A stretch of 5,176 nucleotides of DNA from Synergistaceae bacterium (GCA_031270755.1 JAISWV010000091.1:1-5176), one strand, 5' to 3'; positions 1-4,973 are shown, counted from the first letter of the stretch. The notes: a model not told the origin generated them from the sequence alone. Numbers and translations are program-made.

Positions 1-160
1 GGCGGCACTTTCCTACTCCACTATTTACTCTTTTTAGCCTGAAAAAGGGTGTAATGTCTCCAAAATTCAAAGTAGTACCACAAAATGGATAAATGAGGGC
101 AAGATAAAGAGGAAATTATCACCCGTCTAATGGCGTCACGGACGAAATAAATGCTATGCA

Positions 161-195
161 ATGCAATAATGCAATAGAGGCAATAGATGCAATAG
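161..195. repeat. 9-bp tandem repeat, about four copies
   Basis: The unit ATGCAATAG occurs at 169-177 and 187-195, with the variant AGGCAATAG between them (178-186) and a partial unit ATGCAATA before (161-168). The array is followed at once by a GAGG/CCTC inverted pair and a T-run (205-212). The 13-mer AATAGAGGCAATA inside the array (173-185) recurs exactly at 1143-1155. The unit carries no open frame of its own. Confidence 0.7.
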
Positions 196-220
196 ACCTC
201 GTGAGGTTTTTTGGGCAGTT

Positions 221-248
221 TTGGAAAACGACTCGAAGGTGATATAAT
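221..248 (+). promoter_or_regulatory. candidate sigma-70 promoter with extended -10
   Basis: A perfect TATAAT (243-248) is preceded by TGA, giving an extended -10 (TGnTATAAT). A TTGGAA box (221-226, four of six matches to TTGACA) lies 16 nt upstream. The expected start is near 255. The first strong downstream element is the 346-413 hairpin, so this promoter would make a short RNA or a long leader. Nothing in the sequence says which gene it served. Confidence 0.45.
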
Positions 249-254
249 TGGGCC

Positions 255-413
255 AGCCGGAGGGAAAGGACGACTGACCCGAAAGCTTGCTTATACTAAC
301 GGGTGCTGCCGTTAGTGTCGGTACAGGAACCGGAGGATTACCACTAGACGGCTAAAGGGGACGAAAAGCAGCTCAAAACGGAGAGAGAGCTTTTTCTCCC
401 CTTTGCCGTTTTT
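255..413 (+). ncRNA. possible structured RNA or attenuator, class unknown
   Basis: Between the promoter at 221-248 and the hairpin ending at 411 there is about 160 nt of highly foldable sequence. Segment A (295-302) pairs perfectly over 8 bp with B (309-316) across a 6-nt loop. B together with 308 can instead pair with C (343-352) over 9 bp with one bulged G (347), enclosing a small CGGT/ACCG hairpin (319-322/329-332). The 3' part of C is needed for the terminator-like stem with D (398-411). A:B would free C for termination, while B:C would block it. The segment 277-281 can also pair with 300-304, giving a further alternative. I match it to no Rfam class from memory; it is not an obvious tmRNA, RNase P RNA, SRP RNA or T-box. 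No intact downstream gene is evident, so it may be a stand-alone RNA or a relic. Confidence 0.35.
346..413 (+). terminator. long terminator-like hairpin with T-run
   Basis: Positions 346-360 pair with 398-411, with a bulged T at 353 and one G-T pair. The stem continues inward (361-397, then 363-369 with 389-395) after one C-C mismatch, giving more than 20 base pairs and an A-rich, purine-rich loop. On the plus strand the stem runs into TTTTT and then GGGTTTT (409-420), which suits intrinsic termination, although some of the Ts are inside the stem. On the minus strand the run after the stem is poor. It could instead be the body of a small RNA or a processing site. Confidence 0.5.
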
Positions 414-528
414 GGGTTTTCGCTTTCGCAAGCTATCACCCCCTGACTCAGAGGAAGCTCATCTAAAAATATCGGAGCCCCTGACCCCGCAGATGCCTTT
501 CCATAGACATTATATCAGGATGCTAAAC

Positions 529-618
529 CCCGCATAACGGGACACAGCCACAGCCTGCGCCGGTCAACTCGCCCTTGGCGGCTCAAGCTTCGGGGCGTGG
601 AGCGCACCCGAGGCATCC
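529..618 (+). other. GC-rich segment with stable hairpins
   Basis: CCCG/CGGG (529-532/538-541) closes a 5-nt loop. A longer stem pairs 588-597 with 603-613, with one G-T pair and a bulged A (606). CGCC/GGCG (570-573/577-580) forms another small hairpin, and GGATGC (518-523) can pair with GCATCC (613-618). The density of self-complementarity, with no open frame resembling a protein, suggests a structured RNA or the end of a mobile element. Which strand would be transcribed is unclear, and I recognise no family. Confidence 0.35.
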
Positions 619-762
619 CCAATAATCGAGATCAGGTGGATATAGTGCGGCATGATGACATATTTGTCAAAGTTGTCGCCTGTTACGCATATATAAATAT
701 GAAGGATATTCTTTATCACCTATTTTTACTACTCACTGATAATTGTACAATAATTTCCCGTC

Positions 763-791
763 GTAACAAACCCCCAAGCAGGCTGTATAAT
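763..791 (+). promoter_or_regulatory. candidate promoter upstream of small ORF
   Basis: TATAAT (786-791) is spaced 17 nt from GTAACA (763-768, four of six matches to TTGACA). It lies about 140 nt before the small open frame at 929. The predicted transcript would begin near 798 and contain a 5-bp hairpin with a GAAA tetraloop (813-826), then the first copy of the 55-bp repeat. It may equally be chance in this AT-rich stretch. Confidence 0.3.
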
Positions 792-825
792 GTTTCTCCA
801 GAAGGGTACCCGACGCTGAAAAGCG

Positions 826-880
826 TAAGCAGGCGACCAGCGAGGTACGAGCTGTGTCGTTCGCTTAGTTTCTTCATCAG
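826..880. repeat. 55-bp dispersed repeat, copy 1
   Basis: This segment aligns without gaps to 1526-1580, with 40 of 55 positions identical, including TAAGCAG at one end (seven of seven bases) and TAGTTTCTTCATCAG at the other (15 of 15). Read on the minus strand, both copies begin with codons for MKKL and share Ser, Ala-Gly and Leu-Leu at the same spacing. The repeat could therefore be a dispersed non-coding element or the 5' part of a small repeated gene. In this copy the minus-strand frame stays open for about 53 codons (from about 877 down to about 716), but without a clear Shine-Dalgarno sequence. Confidence 0.55.
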
Positions 881-928
881 GAGGCGTCAACAAGGGGAAA
901 GTTCGCCCGCGGAAATCTGGTGATTTGA

Positions 929-1051
929 ATGCGAAAGCCGACACGTCGCTGGAAAAGCCACAGAGGCAATGAATACCCAGTCGAATGTGTCCTCATTGCC
1001 TCTGCTGTCTGCTGGATCGTGGCACTGATCTTCTGGTACTGCATCTGGTAG
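929..1051 (+). CDS. possible small membrane peptide, 40 aa
   Basis: An ATG-initiated frame encodes a 40-residue peptide with a strongly basic N-terminus (MRKPTRRWKSHR), followed by a hydrophobic stretch over about residues 21-40 that is rich in Val, Ile, Leu, Trp and Cys and ends CIW. This fits a single-pass membrane peptide with the basic end in the cytoplasm. The only ribosome-binding-like sequence is GGTGA (919-923), 5 nt before the ATG, which is weak and close. A perfect 12-bp inverted repeat lies inside the frame (961-972/993-1004), which is unusual for a small gene. I recognise no homologue. The length is within chance expectation, so the frame may not be translated. A membrane peptide toxin or a relic of a longer gene are alternatives. 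Confidence 0.25.
   Translation: MRKPTRRWKSHRGNEYPVECVLIASAVCWIVALIFWYCIW
961..1004. repeat. perfect 12-bp inverted repeat
   Basis: CAGAGGCAATGA (961-972) is matched exactly in reverse complement at 993-1004, with a 20-nt loop. There is no T-run after either arm, so it is not an intrinsic terminator. The core AGAGGCAAT also occurs at 176-184 and 1146-1154, linking this hairpin to other repeats of the left region. A second, looser fold follows: TGGTACT/AGTACCA (1034-1040/1064-1070) encloses CTGG/CCAG (1045-1048/1052-1055). Confidence 0.6.
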
Positions 1052-1084
1052 CCAGTAACGGTTAGTACCAAATGTTTCAAGAGT

Positions 1085-1108
1085 CCAGAGCCCCTTCTCT
1101 CTGGCTCT
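1085..1108 (+). terminator. weak terminator-like hairpin
   Basis: CCAGAG (1085-1090) pairs with CTCTGG (1099-1104). The register AGAGCC/GGCTCT (1087-1092/1103-1108) is an equally good 6-bp alternative. An AT-rich tail (TTATTATAC) follows, but without a real T-run. It stands between the small open frame at 929 and the vapB promoter, where a terminator would make sense, but the stem is short. Confidence 0.25.
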
Positions 1109-1183
1109 TATTATACAACAATTTGCTATAATTTTCTTGGGGAATAGAGGCAATATGTCCTCTCGTAAAACTCGTAAAACTCA

Positions 1184-1211
1184 TTGACTATCTATGGCAA
1201 AACAGTAAAAT
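1184..1211 (+). promoter_or_regulatory. promoter of the vapB remnant
   Basis: TTGACT (1184-1189, five of six) and TAAAAT (1206-1211, five of six) are separated by 16 nt. Transcription would start near 1218, just before the strong AGGAGGTGA at 1222-1230. Two tandem copies of CTCGTAAAA (1162-1179) lie immediately upstream. The promoter looks better preserved than the gene it drives. Confidence 0.6.
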
Positions 1212-1251
1212 AAGCCTCGACAGGAGGTGAATCTATGCAAACCATAGATAG
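1188..1251. promoter_or_regulatory. 10-bp inverted repeat flanking the vapB start
   Basis: CTATCTATGG (1188-1197), which overlaps the last two bases of the -35 box and enters the spacer, is the exact reverse complement of CCATAGATAG (1242-1251) at codons 3-6 of vapB. VapB-type antitoxins usually bind palindromes over their own promoter, so this may be an operator. In RNA only part of the left arm would be transcribed if the start is near 1218, so a DNA role is likelier. The right arm overlaps the extra bases that break the frame, so the symmetry may be recent or accidental. Confidence 0.35.
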
Positions 1252-1449
1252 CGTACGTTTTCTTCAAAATTCCAAATTGTCATACCTAAGAAAACTCGTG
1301 AAGTCATCGGTCTGCGATCTGGGGAGAAATTGAAAGTCATTGCTTACGATGGCCGTATCGAATTGATTCCAGTAAGACCCATGAAATCTTTTAGAGGTAT
1401 AGCCAAAGGTATCGATATATAAATCGAACGTGACGGGGATAGAATATGA
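1235..1449 (+). pseudogene. vapB-like AbrB-fold antitoxin, frameshifted
   Basis: The gene starts at an ATG 7 nt after a consensus AGGAGG (1222-1227) and opens MQTI. The rest of the protein is in another frame: SSKFQIVIPKKTREVIGLRS, then GEKLKVIAYDGRIELIPVRP, and further on FRGIAKGID (1261-1416). This is the swapped-hairpin AbrB/SpoVT DNA-binding fold of the antitoxin, followed by the C-terminal segment that normally blocks VapC. Typical members read MQTVxVSSKFQ, so the simplest damage is an 8-nt insertion at about 1247-1254. A second lesion is an in-frame TAA (1420-1422) just before IERDGDRI, which family members reach without interruption. The original stop is the TGA at 1447-1449. From the first ATG the frame ends after 32 residues (TGA at 1331-1333), so no functional antitoxin is expected unless translation is recoded. 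The family call is firm; that the gene is dead is strongly supported. Confidence 0.85.
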
Positions 1450-1487
1450 CAAAGAATCTCGTCGATTCGTGGACATTGAAATGCTGA
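1446..1487 (+). pseudogene. vapC PIN-domain toxin, 5' remnant only
   Basis: An ATG overlaps the original vapB stop as ATGA, the usual vapBC coupling. The frame reads MTKNLVDSWTLKC and then stops. NLVDS matches the first beta strand of PIN-domain RNases, where the Asp is the first Mg2+ ligand and which normally continue VDSSGWIEYF. ATTGAA in another frame just downstream suggests a small indel in that motif. Beyond about 1487 no PIN-like sequence is visible, and the 55-bp repeat begins at 1526, so the remaining body of the toxin (about 120 codons) is gone. As it stands it cannot encode an RNase. The call depends on its position after vapB and on a very short match. Confidence 0.6.
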
Positions 1488-1525
1488 ATATAGCAATTTA
1501 CTTGTTTTTAACTATTCTAACTTCA

Positions 1526-1580
1526 TAAGCAGCGAACCGGCGGCGAAGGAGCCGCGTGAGTCGTGTAGTTTCTTCATCAG
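1526..1580. repeat. 55-bp dispersed repeat, copy 2
   Basis: This copy ends 34 nt before the lyxK start codon, so it forms most of the operon's leader region. It contains a GCGGC/GCCGC hairpin (1540-1544/1551-1555) that is not preserved in copy 1. On the minus strand its MKKL-initiated frame ends after about 21 residues at a TAG near 1514. A weak promoter-like pair (TTGTTT 1502-1507, CATAAG 1524-1529) overlaps its left edge, which leaves open whether the repeat supplies or disrupts the lyxK promoter. Confidence 0.55.
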
Positions 1581-1614
1581 TTTTTTTATCTTGATTCAAA
1601 AAGAGGCGTTGCCG

Positions 1615-3150
1615 ATGCGTTATTATCTGGGAGTGGACAACGGAGGAACAACCACCAAGGCGGCTTTGTTCGACGAGAACGGGCGGGAAATCGCCAGTGC
1701 CGCCACGGGAACGGCGATGATCACCCCGAAGTCCGGCTTCACGGAACGAGACATGGAGGAGATGTGGCGGGCAAACTGTTCCGTCATCCGCCAAGTCCTG
1801 GACAAATCGGGCTGCCGGCCCCAACAGGTGGCCGCCGTCGCCATATGCGGGCACGGCAAAGGGCTTTATCTGTGGGGTAAAAACGGCAAACCGGTTCGCC
1901 CCGGCGTCATCTCCACCGACAACCGGGCTTGGCGGTACGTCCAGCGCTGGAAGGAGAACGGGGTGGAGGCGCGTGCCTTCCCCATCTCTCTGCAGCACGT
2001 CATGGCCTGTCAGCCCGTTGCCCTTCTGGCCTGGCTCAAAGACAACGAACCGGAATCCTACGCCGGCATCGGCTGGATCTTCGAGTGCAAAGACTATGTG
2101 CGTTTCCGCCTGACCGGCGAGGCCCTGGCCGAAATTACCGACTATTCGGGCACGGGACTGCTGAACCTGCGGACTCGGGAGTATGACCGCCACCTGTTGG
2201 AGCTGTTCGGGATCGAGGAAATATTGGAGGCCCTGCCGCCTCTATGCGGGTCGGCAGATGTATGCGGCAGGGTCACACGTGAAGCGGCGGAAGCCTGCGG
2301 CCTGATGGAGGGAACTCCGGTGGCCGGAGGCATGTTCGACATCGACGCCTGCGCCCTGGCCACGGGGGTGGTGGACCCGCAAAATATCTGCATGATCGCC
2401 GGAACCTGGAGCATCAATGAATATCTGCGCTCCGAGCCCGTCACCGACGGACGGGTCTTGATGAACTCCCTGTTCTGCCTGCCGGAGTATTACCTCATTG
2501 AGGAAAGCAGCCCCACTTCGGCGGGGAACAACGAGTGGTTCGCCCGTCAGCTGCTGCCTGAAATCGCGGCGGAGGAGGAAAAAGCCGGACGCTCGGTTTT
2601 CGGCCTGCTGGAGCGGTGGGTAGACGGGATACCGCCGGAGACTTTTTGTCCCGTGTTTCTGCCCTTCCTTTTGGCCAGCAACGTCCACCCCAACGCCAAA
2701 GGGTCCTTCGTGGGGCTCGGCAATTTCCACACGCGGGCGCATCTGGCCCGCAGCGTCTGGGAAGGCATCACTTTCTCCCACAAATACCACCTGGACAAGC
2801 TGCTGGCCACCCGCGGAGAGCCGCCCAGGGCAATACGGCTTTCCGGAGGGGCGACCCGCTCCAAGGTGTGGACGCAGATGTTTGCCGACTGTACAGGGCT
2901 GCCGGTGGAGACGGTGACAGCCAACGAGACCGGCGCGCTGGGCTGCGCCGTCGCCGCGTCGGTGGCGGTGGGGGACCGCGCTTCCCTGGCGGAGGCCGCG
3001 AACGCTATGTGTTCCATCGCGCCGGCGGTGCTTCCCCGCCCTGAACATCGAGACGCCTACGCCCAAAAGTATTCCCTGTACCTGCGGCTCATCGAAGCCC
3101 TGGACCCGGTCTGGCCCGAAATGCAAGCGTTGGCAGAGAAGTCGATATGA
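1615..3150 (+). CDS. lyxK: L-xylulose kinase (FGGY family)
   Basis: This cytoplasmic sugar kinase transfers phosphate from ATP to L-xylulose, giving L-xylulose-5-phosphate. From the ATG at 1615 it is 511 residues, normal for FGGY kinases. The N-terminal phosphate loop is GVDNGGTTTK (6-15), the probable catalytic base is Asp242 in GGMFDID, GTW (263-265) follows, SPTSAGNNEWF (299-309) matches the LyxK-type motif SPTSSGNLEWF, and the ATP-binding region is LSGGATRSKVW plus NETGALG (409-443). The similarity to E. coli LyxK/YiaP runs the whole length as I remember that protein (GFTERDMEE, GHGKGLYL, LLAWLKDNEPE). A TTG at 1591 would add eight residues, but AGAGG at 1602-1606 places the ribosome on the ATG, 8 nt away. 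The stop overlaps ulaE. Sugar specificity is inferred; D-xylulose or another ketose is the main alternative. Confidence 0.9.
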   Translation: MRYYLGVDNGGTTTKAALFDENGREIASAATGTAMITPKSGFTERDMEEMWRANCSVIRQVLDKSGCRPQQVAAVAICGHGKGLYLWGKNGKPVRPGVISTDNRAWRYVQRWKENGVEARAFPISLQHVMACQPVALLAWLKDNEPESYAGIGWIFECKDYVRFRLTGEALAEITDYSGTGLLNLRTREYDRHLLELFGIEEILEALPPLCGSADVCGRVTREAAEACGLMEGTPVAGGMFDIDACALATGVVDPQNICMIAGTWSINEYLRSEPVTDGRVLMNSLFCLPEYYLIEESSPTSAGNNEWFARQLLPEIAAEEEKAGRSVFGLLERWVDGIPPETFCPVFLPFLLASNVHPNAKGSFVGLGNFHTRAHLARSVWEGITFSHKYHLDKLLATRGEPPRAIRLSGGATRSKVWTQMFADCTGLPVETVTANETGALGCAVAASVAVGDRASLAEAANAMCSIAPAVLPRPEHRDAYAQKYSLYLRLIEALDPVWPEMQALAEKSI

Positions 3151-4022
3151 GCCTCGTTTCCAGTTCCGCTGCCGCTGAGAACAGCTTTCAATTCGGCATT
3201 TATGAAAAGGCCATGCCCTCTTCCCTGTCCATCAGGGAAAAATTGTTTTGCGCCAAAGAATTCGGCTACGATTACCTGGAGTTCAGCATCGACGAAACCG
3301 ATGAAAAGCTCCGGCGTCTGGATATGCCGTCGAGCCAACGCCGAGAGCTGGCGAACCTCCAGTTCGACGTGGGGCTGCCGATCCGTTCCATATGCCTCAG
3401 CGGACAGCGCAAATATCCTCTGGGCAGCACGGACCCAGCGGTGCGGGCCCGGAGCCTGTCACTCCTGCGCAAAGCCGTCGAGCTGGCGGCGGACCTGGGG
3501 GTTCGGCTGATTCAACTGGCGGGTTACGACGTGTACTACGAACCGTCCACTCCCGAGACGGAGCGTTTTTTCGAAGAGGGCTTGAGAACGTCCGTGGAAA
3601 TTGCCGCCCGATACGGAGTTCCCCTGGCCTTCGAGACCATGGAGACGCCGTTCATGGACACGGTGGCAAAAGCCATGCGTTACGTCCGTGCCGTGGACAG
3701 CCCTTACCTCCAGGTGTATCCCGACCTGGGCAACTGCACCAACGCCGCCGCGCTTTACGGGCATGACGTGTCGGAGGACCTGAAAACCGGCCGGGGGCAC
3801 CTGGCGGCCCTCCATCTGAAAGAAGCGGCCCCAGGACGATACCGCGAAGTTCCCTACGGAACGGGACAGGTGAACTTCGCCGAAGGCATCTGGACGGCCG
3901 CCAGTTTGGGCGTACGTCGCTTCGTCACGGAGCTTTGGGCCATCCCGGACCGAGACTGGCGGACTCAGATCGCCGAGGCGAAAGAATTTTTCCAGCGGGT
4001 TTTTGCGGCGGCCGTCGAATGA
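3147..4022 (+). CDS. ulaE: L-ribulose-5-phosphate 3-epimerase
   Basis: A TIM-barrel isomerase of the UlaE/SgbU (SgaU) family (xylose-isomerase-like/AP endonuclease 2 superfamily) that interconverts L-xylulose-5-phosphate and L-ribulose-5-phosphate (EC 5.1.3.22). It has 291 residues, close to the family length. It begins with FGIYEKAM (16-23), followed by SIDETDEKLRRLD (47-59), SICLSGQRKYPLGS (81-94) and IQLAGYDVYYE (122-132), all family signatures. The four likely metal ligands are Glu163 (FETME), Asp193 (YPDLGN), His223 (LHLKE) and Glu262 (TELW). The start ATG overlaps the lyxK stop (ATGA), so translation is probably coupled. The N-terminus has about eight more residues before FGIYEKA than E. 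coli SgbU, so a slightly later start is possible. It completes a two-step L-xylulose route. It could also be named sgbU; the activity is well supported, the pathway inferred. Confidence 0.92.
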   Translation: MSLVSSSAAAENSFQFGIYEKAMPSSLSIREKLFCAKEFGYDYLEFSIDETDEKLRRLDMPSSQRRELANLQFDVGLPIRSICLSGQRKYPLGSTDPAVRARSLSLLRKAVELAADLGVRLIQLAGYDVYYEPSTPETERFFEEGLRTSVEIAARYGVPLAFETMETPFMDTVAKAMRYVRAVDSPYLQVYPDLGNCTNAAALYGHDVSEDLKTGRGHLAALHLKEAAPGRYREVPYGTGQVNFAEGIWTAASLGVRRFVTELWAIPDRDWRTQIAEAKEFFQRVFAAAVE

Positions 4023-4125
4023 CGGGAAAATGACGACCGGTCCCCCCTCACTCGTTCTCAAGTGCAGCATATTTTTGATGGGAAAGAAATTGGAAACCAC
4101 GCCTGCGTTTTTCAAATTGCCGGCG

Positions 4126-4168
4126 ACCTTGAATCGCCGGGATTCAAGGTGATTCCGGGGAAATCACC
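4126..4168. other. two overlapping intergenic hairpins
   Basis: ACCTTGAATC (4126-4135) pairs perfectly with GATTCAAGGT (4141-4150) across GCCGG, and GGTGATT (4148-4154) pairs with AATCACC (4162-4168) across 7 nt. The two share three bases, so only one can form fully. GC-rich palindromic tails (GCCGGC at 4119-4124, CCGGCGG at 4167-4173) flank the pair. It sits between convergent genes, 104 nt after ulaE and 39 nt after the minus-strand gene, so it could stop or stabilise either transcript. No T-run follows on either strand, which argues against a standard intrinsic terminator. Its shape suggests a REP-like element, but no second copy is present here. Confidence 0.6.
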
Positions 4169-4206
4169 GGCGGCGTAGCCAACCTCGTGTAGCGCTCCAT
4201 CCATCG

Positions 4207-4926
4207 CTATTTTCCCAGATATTTCCTCTCCAGGAAATCAATGGACCGTTTTGTCGGTTGACGACGGTGTTCATAAATTTCGGCATAAATGCGCGGAACT
4301 TTTTTCAGGCGAAAATTCATGTCATCAACGTCGAACACCGACAGATTGAAATTATCGACTCCAAGCCATTCGCTGAATTCTTTGTACTCCTTGCCTTTTT
4401 TCTTTTTGAAGGCTTGAGCCAACGCAGTCAAGCCGGGTGTACCGCCGCAGTTCTCAATGATTCCATACCCCGCGCCTTCGAGCACCCGAGGCAGCTCTCT
4501 GCCGGACAGTTCTCTGTCCACAATCACATCTTCAAGCACCAGAGAAACCCACCAGTCATCGCCGAAGTCGTAATTGAAATACAAACGCTCTTCCGGCATT
4601 GAAACGGCATTGGAAATTTTTTGTTCTGTCGCGTCGAACACGATGTAGCGGCTATCTTCTTCGGTAAAATCTTCGTTGTCCGGCATCTTGAACCGAAAAA
4701 TTTTCTCGATTTCGTCAACACCGGATAATTGCCCGCGCGTATACTCCTTAATCCTTTTAGGTACTTCAAAGGCATATAAGTGGCTCGCCTGCATTTCGAA
4801 CATCGTCATGAGAATGTACCCGAGCCGCGCGACAGAGACATTGTTTGCCACCTGAAATCGCCGCCAAATACTTGGCTCATAATTATCAAGCTCTGCATAA
4901 AATTGGTAAATAGGCTGAATTCCCAT
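4207..4926 (-). CDS. plasmid pRiA4b ORF-3-like family protein
   Basis: A 239-residue soluble protein of the pRiA4b ORF-3-like family (Pfam PRiA4_ORF3, also called the IS1096 TnpR-like passenger family), whose biochemical role is not established. Family landmarks appear in order: YQFYAELDNYEPSIWRR (7-23), SHLYAFEV (48-55), YFNYDFGDDWWVSLVLED (116-133) and LEGAGYGIIENCGGTPGL (149-166), followed by a Lys-rich segment (174-179) and the FDVDDMNFRL tail (198-207). In most members the last landmark reads G-x-x-PPEDCGG; here IIENCGG replaces PPEDCGG. The ATG is supported by AAGGAG (4936-4941) 9 nt upstream. Its codons are plainly more AT-rich than those of lyxK and ulaE, suggesting separate acquisition, as is common for this family on plasmids and near transposons. 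It is transcribed toward ulaE, in the same direction as the 5S gene behind it. Confidence 0.85.
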   Translation of the reverse strand: MGIQPIYQFYAELDNYEPSIWRRFQVANNVSVARLGYILMTMFEMQASHLYAFEVPKRIKEYTRGQLSGVDEIEKIFRFKMPDNEDFTEEDSRYIVFDATEQKISNAVSMPEERLYFNYDFGDDWWVSLVLEDVIVDRELSGRELPRVLEGAGYGIIENCGGTPGLTALAQAFKKKKGKEYKEFSEWLGVDNFNLSVFDVDDMNFRLKKVPRIYAEIYEHRRQPTKRSIDFLERKYLGK

Positions 4927-4973
4927 TTTGCCACGCTCCTTAGGATATACGATAATTTGTGGATACTCTACGC

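Larger units (their letters stand above)
1..928. other. gene-free stretch with repeats and structured RNA-like DNA
   Basis: I see no credible intact protein gene here. Open frames over this stretch are short, lack ribosome binding sites and resemble no family I know. The stretch does hold a 9-bp tandem repeat, two promoter-like sites, a large terminator-like hairpin with alternative pairing partners, smaller hairpins at 422-433, 529-541, 588-613 and 813-826 (the last closed by a GAAA tetraloop), and the first copy of a 55-bp repeat; these are listed separately. Bases 1-140 have no structure I can name. On the minus strand they resemble the non-coding tail of an IS21-type insertion sequence, but that is recall, not a match I can show. 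Confidence 0.6.

Noticed and set aside
1..30. Apparent similarity to the complement of a 5S rRNA 3' end (CCTACTCC after GGCGG)
   Set aside because: The similarity stops after a few bases. What follows has none of the conserved 5S sequence seen at 5124-5176.
161..195. CRISPR-like array
   Set aside because: The repeat unit is 9 bp and strictly tandem, with no spacers, and no cas genes are present.
597..923. 108-residue open frame on the plus strand
   Set aside because: It has no ribosome binding site and no family resemblance, runs through hairpin-rich sequence and a promoter-like site, and its composition does not look coding.
729..1153. Three minus-strand open frames of 67-88 residues
   Set aside because: They overlap one another in different frames, lack Shine-Dalgarno sequences and show no domain. 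Only the repeat-associated MKKL frame is kept, as an observation.
1264..1476. 70-residue minus-strand open frame
   Set aside because: It is antisense to the vapB remnant, whose AbrB-fold sequence is clear on the plus strand.
1498..2193. 231-residue minus-strand open frame, and the 294-residue one at 2242-3126
   Set aside because: Both lie antisense to lyxK, whose motifs are unambiguous. Long antisense frames are expected opposite GC-rich genes.
3459..4115. 218-residue minus-strand open frame opposite ulaE
   Set aside because: It is a shadow of ulaE. Its N-terminal part reads across the intergenic region but has no ribosome binding site or recognisable domain.
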